In this document: positions 8,418 to 17,368 of the stretch, one piece after another
How the letters are laid out: each line of letters begins with the position of its first letter
Position numbering within the stretch: the first letter of the stretch is position 1
From: a virus
Length of the DNA stretch: 38,665 bases
Virus record (IMG/VR): IMGVR_UViG_3300045135_000358
Coordinates: 1 to 38,665 of that record
Direction: 5' to 3' (one strand)
Notes under the pieces: model-generated
What the model was told of the DNA's origin: nothing
The model's input: the letters and a program-made list of their open reading frames with translations, nothing else
The model's database searches: none
Position numbers and translations under genes: made by a program

Positions 8418-9644
8418 ATGGCTAGGTTTGGTGAAAGATTTTTAAGCAGTCTGACTACTCCCGGTTACGAATTAACAGGCGTAGGTAAAGCTATTGGTGA
8501 AGCCCCTGAAAGAAGAAAGCGTGTGGGTATGTTTAACGAGGCTATGGAGACAGGAGACTATAGCAAGTTAAACCCTTTGATTATGCAAGCAGCGGCACGG
8601 TCTGGTGATCCTATGGCTATGGCACAAGCTGCATTGTCCACTCGTAAATTAACAGAGTCTTCTATTACTAGGCAAGTAAACGGTCTAGAGCTACAGCGTA
8701 GTCAGTTGTTTAGCAGTGGAGATATAGACGGCGCTAAAGAAGTTGAAAGACAAATGGCAGAGTTGTTAGGTAACGCTGGCATGGACCCTAGTGGCGTTCA
8801 GGGACGTACAGCAGCAGCGTACTTTGCGGGTATCAAACAACAAGCAGACATTTTAAACAATCAAGCTACATTAGTCACTAACGATCTAGAGACAATTGCT
8901 AGGCAGTTTGGTATTGACTCTGAACAATATCAAACAAAATCGCAAATGTATATTAACAACAATATGGGCGAAGCTGTAAGCACACACCAAGATAACTTTT
9001 TAAAGCGAGAAAGTTTTAGAGCAGAACAATTAGAAAAACTTAAAAACAATGAACCTTTGTCTGAAGCAGAACTTAAATTTTTAGTAGACGCAGGCGCTGA
9101 TGAAGGGTTGTTAAAAGGTCAATCAAATGCACAAAACAGACGTTTGTATACTGACTTAAAAACAACTGAACTAGAAAATAATTTAAAATCTCGCGCTCCT
9201 ATTGCTACTAAACTACAAGCACAAGGACACGTAGACTTTGCTATAAATTCTCTTGCTAAAAAATATGACTACATTGATATATTTCAAGATGATCTTAAAT
9301 CAGAAATAGAAGAAGAAATGACACAAGACGATTACGATCAGCTTTATGGTCTTGTTATTAATGCTAAACCTAACGAAGTAGAAGGCATTGTAGAAGATTG
9401 GATGAGTAAAAGATTTAAGGCTGAATTTGATAGGTCTAAAGCATCATACGAACGTAGGCAAGATATTCAAACTTTAACAGCTACTATGATAAAAGAACAA
9501 GCAGTTCATAAAGGACTTCTAACAGAAGATCAAGACATTAATGAGCTTACTCCTGTTCAAAGACGTATGGTTCAAGATGAAGTTAACGCTGCATTAAGGG
9601 GCGAGCAAATAGCTCCCGTTGGTATTGAATCTGCTTTATTTTAA
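8418..9644 (+). CDS. Internal virion protein (gp15-position)
   Basis: The 408-residue, mostly helical, Gln/Glu/Lys-rich protein has 'ARFGERFLSSLTTPGYELTG' at the N-terminus. Helical repeats around 40-120 ('MQAAARSGDPMAMAQAALS') resemble short TPR-like hairpins. No enzyme motif is visible. AGAGGAC precedes the ATG. It lies between the Gln/Ala-rich internal protein and the transglycosylase-bearing giant, which is the T7 gp15 slot, so it probably forms part of the ejected internal core. Homology to gp15 itself cannot be claimed from sequence reading. Confidence 0.6.
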   Translation: MARFGERFLSSLTTPGYELTGVGKAIGEAPERRKRVGMFNEAMETGDYSKLNPLIMQAAARSGDPMAMAQAALSTRKLTESSITRQVNGLELQRSQLFSSGDIDGAKEVERQMAELLGNAGMDPSGVQGRTAAAYFAGIKQQADILNNQATLVTNDLETIARQFGIDSEQYQTKSQMYINNNMGEAVSTHQDNFLKRESFRAEQLEKLKNNEPLSEAELKFLVDAGADEGLLKGQSNAQNRRLYTDLKTTELENNLKSRAPIATKLQAQGHVDFAINSLAKKYDYIDIFQDDLKSEIEEEMTQDDYDQLYGLVINAKPNEVEGIVEDWMSKRFKAEFDRSKASYERRQDIQTLTATMIKEQAVHKGLLTEDQDINELTPVQRRMVQDEVNAALRGEQIAPVGIESALF

Positions 9645-9659
9645 ATGAGACTTTAGCAT

Positions 9660-12600
9660 ATGGCTGAGTTAGAAGCAAGAACAGCGCCTACTGCGTCAAG
9701 TGATCTTCCTACGTGGATGAATGATCCTGCGATGCTTGATATGTTAGAAGGCTTGGGTGTTGATCCTTATCAAGCAGCACCTAATTTTAATCTGTGGTTT
9801 GATACAGTAAAAGAGATTGAGTCTAGCGGTGGTTGGAATACGTACAATCCGTTTTCTTCTGCTAGAGGACCGTATCAAATACTAAAAGGTTCTTATCCTG
9901 TCATGCTCAGGAGAGCTATTCGTGCTTATAAAAAAGCCGATGTTGAGCCTCCTGAATGGATGACTGATGCTCTAGCAGACAAAGACAGAGATCCTGCTGA
10001 TTTATCTGAAGATGAAGTTAGACGTTTAATAATGTTTGACATACAGCAACGTCCTCAACAAAACAAAGAGGGTGTTGGTACTGACAAGTTGATTGTTGAT
10101 TTAGCTAATGGCAATTGGGATGCAGGCCAAGACCTGTATTTGGATCATCACCATACAGACAGAACAGATCAACCTACTTTAAAACGAAGCAATGAAAAGT
10201 TTGCGGAAGTAAAAGATCAGGTAGCTGTTCCTTTTAAACCTGAACCTCTTGGTCCTAAAGCTTTACAGGCGCTTGAGCAGTTTAAACAAGATCCTTCTTT
10301 ACTCAAGACCATTGCTGTAGACGCTACTCCTGTGCCTGAGTCTTACATATCTTCTGGTTTACTTAAAGAAATAGAAACACCACAACGCAGTGGTAGATTC
10401 CCTGAAGTAACTGTTGATGCACAACGTGTACCTGAACAAGCTGTTGGTCCTGTTAGTGTTCCTCAACGTGGCGGTAGATTCCCTGAAGTAACTGTTGATG
10501 CACAACGAGTTGATCCTACGCCTCCTCCTTTACCAGAATTGCAAGAGGTAGTGCCTACTCAGCGTGGGCAGATACCTATACCTCAAAAGCCTACTGTTCA
10601 AGAAGTAACAGTACCACAACGTGCTGGTCGTTTTCCAGAGGTAGACGTAACTGCACAAAGAGTAGATGAAACTCCACCACCCTTACCAGAGCTAGAAGAG
10701 ATAGTACCTACCCAACGTGGTCAAGTTCCTATTCCTAAAAAAGATGTTGCTCCTAAAGTTATCGAAGCAGCAAAGCAGCTTAAATCTCTTTATGAAGAGA
10801 TGGATAAACTTGATCCTAAGTATCGTAAGAAAACTTTACGAGAGGTAGATGTACCTGAGCGACCTTTAAAAGAAGCAGAAGTTAAAGCACAGCCTGTACA
10901 AGAACGGCCACCTGAAGTAGATTTAGCAACGCCTACTGAAAAAGATATGACTAATCCTGCTATCTCTCCAAAAGCGTTGGCTGCTGCTAGAGAGCTTCAA
11001 AGTATGCGTAATGCTCGTGGCGCTGGTTTAGCCACAGAACTTGGAGAAGGATTAACACTGGGTCTTCTTGGTGAGATTGTTGCTGCTGGTACTGCGCTTA
11101 CTTCAGACAAGTCTTATGCAAGAGCTAAGGCTGAATACGAAGTAGCACGAGAAGAGTTTAAAGGTTCTGATCCTGCGGCGGCACAGTTTTCTATGCCACT
11201 AGAAATTGCTGGTTCTCTTCCTACTGGTTCGTTCTTGTACAAAGGACTAACAAAAGCAGGAATGGGTTTAGTTGGCGCAACAGCTACAGAGGGCGGTTTG
11301 TACATGGCCGCTACTGGTGAAGGTTTTGATGATCGTCTTGCTCGTGGCGTAGGCGGTGCAGCTTTTGGTGCTGCGTTTGGTCGCTTGTTCCAAGGCATCA
11401 GCAACCCTGCTAATGGCAAGCTAGCAAGAACCCCTGAAGAGTTGTTTGAAATGCAGGCTGATGCTAATGCAAAGGCTATTAGTGGAGCTAAAATTGCAAG
11501 ACCTACGGCTGACATTACCGATGACGAATTAGCAACACAACTTCTTATCAGAGAAACAGAGTATTTGTCTGACGTTATTGCTAGACAAGGACGATTACCC
11601 CAAGAACTAGGCACTACGTTTTATCAACGTATGGCTAAGTATGCTGAAGATATGGGTATTAGTGGTAGGCAATACAACAAAGTTATTCGCAGTGACAAAG
11701 CTATAAAGAATATTCGTGCGCTTATTGACGAGCGTGGAGCAAAGAAAGGTCTTGAAGAACTAAATGTTTTGCGTCAAGAGCTTCTTGATCGTGTGTCTAG
11801 TTTTGTTTTGCGTGATGGTGCTAAGACAGTACCAGAGGCACAATCCATTATAGCTAGGTACAGGCAGTTTGTTTCTCCTACTTCTACTCTTGCTGAAACA
11901 ATGGTAGGTACTGCTTTTGCTCAACGTATTATCAGAGCTATGAACAGGGTAACTCGTGAGCAAGTTTACTTGGATAAAATGTGGAAAGGTATGGAACCGT
12001 TTCGACAGCTTGCACAAAACCCTAAGTTTAATGACGCTATGCACGATGCAGTTAACGCAGAAAACATAGGTGAAGCAGCGGCGTTGCAAGCACTACAAAA
12101 AGCAAAGAACATGGCTGTTACTAAAATAGGTAAAGGCGCTGATGTTAGGCTACAACAGTTTATTGATGATGCCTATGAGTTTAACAAGCGTTACAGAACA
12201 GAAGTGACTAGTGGTGTTTTGTCTAACGTGTGGATGCACTCAACTCCTACTTTGGTTATGCGTGATGTAGGTTTGAAACGTCCTATAGCTGCTGGTAAGG
12301 CTAAAGATGCAGCGTCAAAAGTACGTAGCCGAAAGACTATGGCTGAGTGGCGTAAAGCACAGGCAGAGAAACCACCAGAAAAACAGTTGGAGATGGCTAA
12401 TATTTTTGATTCTCATTGGACATGGCAGCGGCAGTCGCTTACTAGAATGGAGCTAGGCGCACAGCTTGGGTTACGTACTCATGGTAAACCGTTAGAGGCT
12501 TTAACGCCATCTCAAATACAGAAGAGAGGGGCTGCTAAGAAAGCTAAAAAGAAAGGTGCCAGTGATCTTGAGGCTACTGCTAGGTTTGAGGAAGGTGGTA

Positions 12601-13760
12601 CGTTAAAGCTGTTCGATGAAAAAATTATTGAAGAGTCGTTGAAGAGGCAGGGTTACTCACCCTTACAAATAAAGAATGCTATATCTATTATTGATAATCT
12701 TGGTGTCGATGCTAACAAAGCTATGTCCGCAGAGTTGGATATGGTTCGTAGTCTTGGCTATGTAGGGACTATTGCTAATCCTTACGGCGCATTAATGAAC
12801 GTACATGATTTGTTTAATGCTTCGTTTGAGCTAGGTATTGGAAACGTACTCCGTTCTTTGTTTAGCAAAGAAGGTATACAGTTTAGTCCATCTGATATGG
12901 GTCTAGCGAGGCAAGTTTTTGGTGAGTTTGTTCGTAAAGCTAGACGGGGTGAGACAACAACAGGTAATCAGTTCTTAGAGAATCTTGTTGCTGGTAGTGC
13001 TGACCTGCTTGATTGGTCTATGAAGTGGTCTGGTTTTGCCAAGCTTGATCGTTTTGGAAAAAGTAAAATCATGGGTGCTTCTTTTAACAAAGCAAAACAA
13101 GATATAGCTAGTGGTTCTTTTGATACCAAGTGGCAGTACAGTTTTAGTAGAGGAGAACTAGACCAGTTAAAGAGAGACATACTAGCTGGCGCAGAGACTG
13201 AGTTAGTTCGTGACTTGGTTATGTTTGACTTGTTTAAACTACAGCCTATTAATGCGGCGGCACAGACTTCGTTTGGTTTGGCTAATCCTAATGCTCGCAT
13301 AATGTATATGTTAAAAGGTTTTGCTATTAAACAGCTTGACTTACTAGAGCGTAGAATCATAGGAGAATGGAGAGCAGGAAACAAAGAGCAAGCTCTGAAG
13401 AACGCAGCTAAGTACCTTGTTATATCAGGTGGTGGTTATGGTCTTGTTAACGAAAGCAGACAAGTCCTGAAAGGAGAAGCACCTGATGCAGAGCAGGCGG
13501 CATGGAGTGCTTTGTACCAAGTAGGTTCTGTTATGACTCTTGGTGCTATGGGTGCTAATGATTATGGGTACGATAAGTTTATGAACGATCCTGCTAATGC
13601 TATGTTGAGCAACCTCTTCCCTCCTGTTACAGCTACATTCCCTGCCGCAGTTTTGAAAGATATGGCAGAAACTGTAAGAACAGGAGATCCTATTCCTGAT
13701 CAATCTATAAAAGCTTTACCGCTTGTTGGTAAAATTGCAGACGGAGTAATTAACGAATGA
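9660..13760 (+). CDS. Internal virion protein with N-terminal lytic transglycosylase domain (T7 gp16-like)
   Basis: At 1366 residues this is the size of T7 gp16 (1318). Residues about 40-180 form a soluble lytic transglycosylase-like domain. 'VKEIESSGGWNTYNP' carries the probable catalytic Glu54, followed by 'ARGPYQI', the usual Gly-x-x-Q signature. Residues about 240-360 are a Pro-rich spacer with three repeats of P-Q-R-x-G-R-F-P-E-V-x-V-x-A-Q-R-V. A hydrophobic, Gly-rich stretch (about 460-590) and long helical regions follow. By analogy with T7, the protein would be ejected, cut peptidoglycan locally and help form a trans-envelope conduit. Its stop overlaps the ATG of a small gene (ATGA). 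Confidence 0.8.
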   Translation: MAELEARTAPTASSDLPTWMNDPAMLDMLEGLGVDPYQAAPNFNLWFDTVKEIESSGGWNTYNPFSSARGPYQILKGSYPVMLRRAIRAYKKADVEPPEWMTDALADKDRDPADLSEDEVRRLIMFDIQQRPQQNKEGVGTDKLIVDLANGNWDAGQDLYLDHHHTDRTDQPTLKRSNEKFAEVKDQVAVPFKPEPLGPKALQALEQFKQDPSLLKTIAVDATPVPESYISSGLLKEIETPQRSGRFPEVTVDAQRVPEQAVGPVSVPQRGGRFPEVTVDAQRVDPTPPPLPELQEVVPTQRGQIPIPQKPTVQEVTVPQRAGRFPEVDVTAQRVDETPPPLPELEEIVPTQRGQVPIPKKDVAPKVIEAAKQLKSLYEEMDKLDPKYRKKTLREVDVPERPLKEAEVKAQPVQERPPEVDLATPTEKDMTNPAISPKALAAARELQSMRNARGAGLATELGEGLTLGLLGEIVAAGTALTSDKSYARAKAEYEVAREEFKGSDPAAAQFSMPLEIAGSLPTGSFLYKGLTKAGMGLVGATATEGGLYMAATGEGFDDRLARGVGGAAFGAAFGRLFQGISNPANGKLARTPEELFEMQADANAKAISGAKIARPTADITDDELATQLLIRETEYLSDVIARQGRLPQELGTTFYQRMAKYAEDMGISGRQYNKVIRSDKAIKNIRALIDERGAKKGLEELNVLRQELLDRVSSFVLRDGAKTVPEAQSIIARYRQFVSPTSTLAETMVGTAFAQRIIRAMNRVTREQVYLDKMWKGMEPFRQLAQNPKFNDAMHDAVNAENIGEAAALQALQKAKNMAVTKIGKGADVRLQQFIDDAYEFNKRYRTEVTSGVLSNVWMHSTPTLVMRDVGLKRPIAAGKAKDAASKVRSRKTMAEWRKAQAEKPPEKQLEMANIFDSHWTWQRQSLTRMELGAQLGLRTHGKPLEALTPSQIQKRGAAKKAKKKGASDLEATARFEEGGTLKLFDEKIIEESLKRQGYSPLQIKNAISIIDNLGVDANKAMSAELDMVRSLGYVGTIANPYGALMNVHDLFNASFELGIGNVLRSLFSKEGIQFSPSDMGLARQVFGEFVRKARRGETTTGNQFLENLVAGSADLLDWSMKWSGFAKLDRFGKSKIMGASFNKAKQDIASGSFDTKWQYSFSRGELDQLKRDILAGAETELVRDLVMFDLFKLQPINAAAQTSFGLANPNARIMYMLKGFAIKQLDLLERRIIGEWRAGNKEQALKNAAKYLVISGGGYGLVNESRQVLKGEAPDAEQAAWSALYQVGSVMTLGAMGANDYGYDKFMNDPANAMLSNLFPPVTATFPAAVLKDMAETVRTGDPIPDQSIKALPLVGKIADGVINE
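10380..10745 (+). repeat. Three Pro-rich repeats in the gp16-like protein
   Basis: Near-identical units beginning CCACAACG(C/T)...GG(T)AGATTCCCTGAAG encode P-Q-R-(S/G/A)-G-R-F-P-E-V. They start near 10380, 10461 and 10614. The second and third also share a following 'PPPLPELxE' and 'VPTQRGQ' segment. The repeats form a spacer between the transglycosylase domain and the helical body. Confidence 0.85.
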
Positions 13761-13936
13761 ACGACAAAGATCACAGTGTATCATACACATCTATAGACTA
13801 TCACACTATGTGTCAGCGATCTAAAGATCAAATAAAGAAGTTGCAATCTCAAGGAATACCTACGTCCCATGACCCGAAAGACAAGCCAGAGGACGTAGGC
13901 AAACGTGAAGGTTACTCTATTATCTTCATGTCATAG
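13757..13936 (+). CDS. Small hypothetical protein ending the late arm
   Basis: A 59-codon frame starts at an ATG that overlaps the stop of the 1366-residue gene (ATGA) and ends with TAG at 13934-13936. The product is hydrophilic (MNDKDHSVSYTSIDYHTMCQ at the start) with no motif. Its stop overlaps the stop of nrdJ on the opposite strand by six bases (13931-13936), so the two arms meet with no intergenic space and no visible terminator. Translational coupling and the full use of space support a real gene. The function is unknown. Confidence 0.55.
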   Translation: MNDKDHSVSYTSIDYHTMCQRSKDQIKKLQSQGIPTSHDPKDKPEDVGKREGYSIIFMS

Positions 13937-15802
13937 CTCACAGTTGTTACCTGTACAGGCTAACTGCTGACTACCTTCAGTCATATCAGACTCCTCACTG
14001 ATGTCCCAGTTGATCTCAGTAGGGAAGTCTTTCTTTAACTGGTTGTATGTTTTCTTATCAACAGGTTCGTATGGTGCTTGTTGATACGTGTGGTCTGAGT
14101 AAGGCAAGAAGCTGATACCAGATACCTTATCGAACTTGTTATACAACCACTGTCCCACCTCCAAGAACTCATCGTCACGATAGTAACAAGTCATTGATGG
14201 TTTGTGTTCACACCATTCGTCCTGATATATCTCCCACAGTTCTAGCTGCTCCATAGCGCCCATCTCAGCGGCTGTCACAGCGCCATCAGGAGACGCGATA
14301 GGGAAGCTGAATACCCTAGTACTGGGTGACATCACATCGTCCTCTACAGGGACACCAGCGGCCTCTAAGACGGTGCAAAGCGGGTCACGAGCATCTGCAC
14401 GTACACGTCGAATGTATTGATCAGAATAACGAGGATGGATACCGCTAGCAGAATCGACCAACTGACTAACAGTGCCTGAAGGCTTAACCGCAGTGATAGC
14501 GGTAGATATATTGATACCCAATCTGCCAGCCCATTCCTTGTTCGTTTTGATTGCTTCTTGTCGCATGGCTCTGAGCCACTTCTTGAGTTCACCTTTATCT
14601 CCTCGTCCTGATAACAACGGATGATCCATGATACCAGTAAGACTAACACCCAACAGTGCTTCGTCTTCTGTGTTTACTCGCCAGATGTTTCGTAGGTATC
14701 TGAAGTCAGTGAGGGTAGCCTGTAGAGTTCCAAGGATAGTCGCAATGCGTACTTTTCGTTTGAGACTAGCGAGCGTATCGGTTGACCGGACAACAACTTC
14801 CGATAGGTTGCAGAACTGGTAGGGTCTGAGGATGATTTCACTACATGGATTAGTTCCAAAATCATAGGTAGCATCTCGTCGCTCGTTCTTTGCAGCTTGC
14901 TTTTGACTTGCCACTCGACTAAAGACACCTCGTTCACCAGATCGTGATTCATACAAACTTGTCCATTCGTTTAAGAAAGCCTCAAAGTCTGGCTTCTCTG
15001 TGTAACAGGCTGAGTTGTTAGCTAGCCCACGTTGAGGATTATCTACCCACCACTGCCCATGTTTACAACGGCGCAGTCGGTCGTCTGTGAGGTTACTGAG
15101 ACTGATGAGTGCTGACCTTCGGACTCCTCCGACGACGACGATTTGAGCAATCTTGCAGCAAAGATCGTGGCATTCAACGGAGCTAAGTCTTCGGCCAGCC
15201 GCAGCTTGAAAGAGGTCAACTGTGAATCGGAACAGTTCGAGCAAAGGCTCTGGACCCGATGCTCTACCGCCAAAAACTCTGAGCGGGGAACCTGAAGGTC
15301 TAACTCTGCTTGTATCCCATTGGGGAATCTGACCTGAATACAGCAGTGATACCAACTCCCTAAACGATTTCGCCCATCCGATCTTCGAATCTGCCACATT
15401 AATAACTGTGTCGGTTGCATGGAATGTCTCCGCTACTTCTGGTAGTTTCTGTACGTACTGTCGTTCAACACTAAACCCTACACCTGTGCCACACATGAGG
15501 ACGTACATCATCTCATCGAATGCTTTGGGGTGGTCAATAGGTAGGTAGCTACAGTTAAACCCAGCTACGTTGTCACGATCCAGTGCCTCGCCAGCAGTCA
15601 TCAACGCTCGCATAGACGGCATGACATCTAGATCATTGACAGCTTTGAATATCTCTGACACCTCAAAGTCATTGAGGTTAGCACGATCTACCCAGTAGTT
15701 GACGTAGCGATTGACTGTTTCTTCCCACGTTTCCCTACGCTTTTCTTCTGGTAGGTATCGTGCGTATCGGCTCTTGTGTATGTATTGTTGATATGCGTCC
15801 AA
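13931..15802 (-). CDS. nrdJ: Adenosylcobalamin-dependent (class II) ribonucleoside-triphosphate reductase
   Basis: This 623-residue monomeric class II reductase makes deoxynucleotides using a B12-derived thiyl radical. Landmarks match the Lactobacillus leichmannii enzyme: redox Cys84 ('GFNCSYL'), radical-site 'NPCSEI' with Asn318, Cys320 and Glu322, and second redox Cys331 ('FCNLSEV'). The C-terminal shuttle pair is Cys616/Cys621 ('ACTGNNCEL'). The Cys320-Cys331 and Cys616-Cys621 spacings equal those of C408/C419 and C731/C736. The start is TTG at 15802, preceded by AAAGGAG at an 8-base gap. It overlaps the DUF1289 gene by 68 bases. No thioredoxin is encoded in the window, so a host reductant is implied. 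The host must import or make cobalamin. Confidence 0.93.
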   Translation of the reverse strand: MDAYQQYIHKSRYARYLPEEKRRETWEETVNRYVNYWVDRANLNDFEVSEIFKAVNDLDVMPSMRALMTAGEALDRDNVAGFNCSYLPIDHPKAFDEMMYVLMCGTGVGFSVERQYVQKLPEVAETFHATDTVINVADSKIGWAKSFRELVSLLYSGQIPQWDTSRVRPSGSPLRVFGGRASGPEPLLELFRFTVDLFQAAAGRRLSSVECHDLCCKIAQIVVVGGVRRSALISLSNLTDDRLRRCKHGQWWVDNPQRGLANNSACYTEKPDFEAFLNEWTSLYESRSGERGVFSRVASQKQAAKNERRDATYDFGTNPCSEIILRPYQFCNLSEVVVRSTDTLASLKRKVRIATILGTLQATLTDFRYLRNIWRVNTEDEALLGVSLTGIMDHPLLSGRGDKGELKKWLRAMRQEAIKTNKEWAGRLGINISTAITAVKPSGTVSQLVDSASGIHPRYSDQYIRRVRADARDPLCTVLEAAGVPVEDDVMSPSTRVFSFPIASPDGAVTAAEMGAMEQLELWEIYQDEWCEHKPSMTCYYRDDEFLEVGQWLYNKFDKVSGISFLPYSDHTYQQAPYEPVDKKTYNQLKKDFPTEINWDISEESDMTEGSQQLACTGNNCEL

Positions 15803-15923
15803 TTATGTTGCTCCTTTGTTCATCTGTAAATGTTGTCCACTTGGTTATCTCTTCCTTTGTTCTATGACAGCCAACACACTCATCGTTCACCAGCTTACAT
15901 AGCTTAACGCAGGGGCTTTGCAC
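15735..15923 (-). CDS. DUF1289 small four-cysteine protein
   Basis: The 62-residue protein has Cys5, Cys9, Cys16 and Cys19 in 'SPCVKLCKLVNDECVGC', followed by 'HRTKEEITKWTTFTDEQR'. That is the full signature of DUF1289, short proteobacterial proteins thought to bind a metal or Fe-S centre. It starts with GTG at 15923, two bases after the upstream stop, with AGGGAT before it. Its last 20 or so codons overlap the start of nrdJ in another frame and carry the nrdJ ribosome binding site. Translation of the two should therefore be linked. A role in redox or metal supply for NrdJ is only a hypothesis from this arrangement. Confidence 0.75.
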   Translation of the reverse strand: MQSPCVKLCKLVNDECVGCHRTKEEITKWTTFTDEQRSNIIGRISTIHTQEPIRTIPTRRKA

Positions 15924-15925
15924 TA

Positions 15926-16180
15926 CTAAGTTATCCCTAGCGTTTCGTTTTCAATTGCGGCCTTAGCCAATCCAAGAAGTAAGTATACACCATCAGGGTA
16001 TTGTTCGGTAGCTGTTACTTCAAACACAGCACCGTCTTCGTACATGACAACAACACACTTGATTGGTCTTCCTTCTTCTTCATACTCTTTGCTTCGTGCT
16101 GCTAGTACAGCCAGAAACTCAGATGTCTTGATAGAATCTTCACCGTCTTTGCTACCAAAGTTTCCTTCAACTATCTTCAT
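15926..16180 (-). CDS. Small conserved-type hypothetical protein
   Basis: The 84-residue alpha/beta protein shows alternating helix and strand ('FLAVLAARSKEYEEEGRP', then 'IKCVVVMYEDGAVFEV'). It has no motif I recognise. It begins with ATG inside the end of the DUF3310 gene (14-base overlap) and stops two bases before the DUF1289 start, so it is embedded in the metabolic end of the leftward operon. Length and codon pattern match its neighbours. Confidence 0.6.
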   Translation of the reverse strand: MKIVEGNFGSKDGEDSIKTSEFLAVLAARSKEYEEEGRPIKCVVVMYEDGAVFEVTATEQYPDGVYLLLGLAKAAIENETLGIT

Positions 16181-16460
16181 TTAGCTCTCGCTGTATTAGC
16201 ATTTCAATATAGTGGATAGCTTTACGTAGGTCTTCTACTCCGTTCTTGTCCTTCCATCTAGAAACATACTTAACAACTGCGTGTTCGCATATACCTAGAT
16301 CATTAGCAAGAGCGTACTCTATCGGTTGTATCTTTAGTTTCTTGTAGTGATCACCACCTACTTGTTTCTTCAGTGAGTGATCGTTGGGATGATACAAGCT
16401 ACCATAGACTGTCTTGCTAGCTTTGTCCCACTCTTTTGGCGTAGCGTTGTCAACACTCAC
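16167..16460 (-). CDS. DUF3310 family protein
   Basis: The 97-residue protein carries the hallmark of DUF3310: 'GGDHYKKLKIQPIEYA', then 'HAVVKYVSRWKDKNGVEDLRKA', then a helix 'IHYIEMLIQREL'. The family is a small nucleotide kinase-like domain of unknown activity, widespread in phages and usually near replication or nucleotide genes, as here. I place the start at GTG 16460, which has GGAGG six bases upstream. An in-frame TTG at 16478 lies upstream of that site and is less likely. It overlaps both neighbours by 11-14 bases. Confidence 0.75.
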   Translation of the reverse strand: MSVDNATPKEWDKASKTVYGSLYHPNDHSLKKQVGGDHYKKLKIQPIEYALANDLGICEHAVVKYVSRWKDKNGVEDLRKAIHYIEMLIQRELNEDS

Positions 16461-16614
16461 ACTCTTCCTCCAAGTCAAACTTCCAACTGTTAGTGTTTAC
16501 TTTATCAGCAAACCTTTCGACTAACTCTTCTGATGTGATCTCTAGTGCTTCCATTATTGTTACCTCATCATATCGTGAGGCTATTCGTTCTAGTATTTCA
16601 TCAAGAGTTAACAC
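16450..16614 (-). CDS. Small acidic hypothetical protein
   Basis: About 54 residues, two short helices ('LDEILERIASRYDEVTIMEA' and 'SEELVERFADKV') and an acidic Cys-containing tail 'EEECEC'. Small proteins of this D-E-(I/L)-L-E-R-I...E-I-(T/S)-S-E-E-L pattern are frequent in marine phages, but their function is not known. The start is placed at GTG 16614, preceded by GGGGGAAG, within the last 14 bases of the metallophosphoesterase gene. An ATG-rich extension to 16659 exists but lies wholly inside the upstream gene. Confidence 0.5.
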   Translation of the reverse strand: MLTLDEILERIASRYDEVTIMEALEITSEELVERFADKVNTNSWKFDLEEECEC

Positions 16615-17368
16615 CGTACTTCCCCCGCAGGTATGACATAGACACGGGCATCTCATCAAACGTGCCGTTATCTACTTCGTTGAACACCCACAAACCAGAC
16701 CATGATCCGTTAGTCTGTGGGTTTAGATACTCTTCGTCATGCTGATAGAAGATACCAGCGAACAGAGATGTCATTCTTTTTCCTGCTGCGTTTCTGTCGA
16801 ACGCGATGTCTCTGTCTTGTACGTGTCCCATGACGCATGACATATGCTTCTTTTGTAGCAGTAGCTTTGCATTCGTGACTGGGCGGCCCATAACACCGCT
16901 AGTGAAAAAATGACAATAAGCGATACCATCCACAATGATAGGCTGAAGATACGGAAGAACCTCCCAACCACGCAAGTTAAGGTCTTCATAGCTCATCAGT
17001 CCTTCTAGTTTAGCATCGTTCTCTACCGCACGCTCTATCCTGTACTCGTGATTACCAAGAGTAAAGATGAGACGTGGCTTCCATATCTTCTTCTTGCGTT
17101 TGCGTAGGCGTTGCTGCTCTGACCTGATGCAGTCCATGAATACCTGCATGGCTTCGTTGCCTGCCTCCACGTCAGCAGAGTAGCGCCTACCTTCAAAGGA
17201 CTTCTTGCCTACGTCATACGATGACAACGAAGGCATATCCCAGTGATCCCCCAGATGAATGATAACGTCAGGTTTCATAGCACAGGCATAGCGTCCTGCC
17301 CAGTACATATGATCAATAGGACAATCAGGTTTGATCTGTGTGTCAGGTATTACTAAATGCCTAGTCAT
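16601..17368 (-). CDS. Calcineurin-like metallophosphoesterase
   Basis: The 255-residue protein has the metallophosphoesterase motifs in order: 'IPDTQ' (Asp9, with Gln in place of the usual His at residue 11), 'HLGDHWD' (Asp41), 'LGNHEYR' (Asn106, His107, Glu108), an isolated 'CHFF' histidine, and 'MGHVQD' in place of the common GHTH. Substrates of phage members are mostly unknown. Nucleic-acid or nucleotide phosphoester hydrolysis fits its place beside endonuclease I and the flap exonuclease. The ATG at 17368 overlaps the endonuclease stop (ATGA) with AGGGTGG upstream. A GTG at 17377 is an alternative start. Confidence 0.8.
   Translation of the reverse strand: MTRHLVIPDTQIKPDCPIDHMYWAGRYACAMKPDVIIHLGDHWDMPSLSSYDVGKKSFEGRRYSADVEAGNEAMQVFMDCIRSEQQRLRKRKKKIWKPRLIFTLGNHEYRIERAVENDAKLEGLMSYEDLNLRGWEVLPYLQPIIVDGIAYCHFFTSGVMGRPVTNAKLLLQKKHMSCVMGHVQDRDIAFDRNAAGKRMTSLFAGIFYQHDEEYLNPQTNGSWSGLWVFNEVDNGTFDEMPVSMSYLRGKYGVNS

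Noticed and set aside
11114-12089. Leftward ORFs of 166 and 109 codons opposite the gp16-like gene
   Set aside because: They are antisense to a strongly supported coding region, with shadow-like composition and no start signals.
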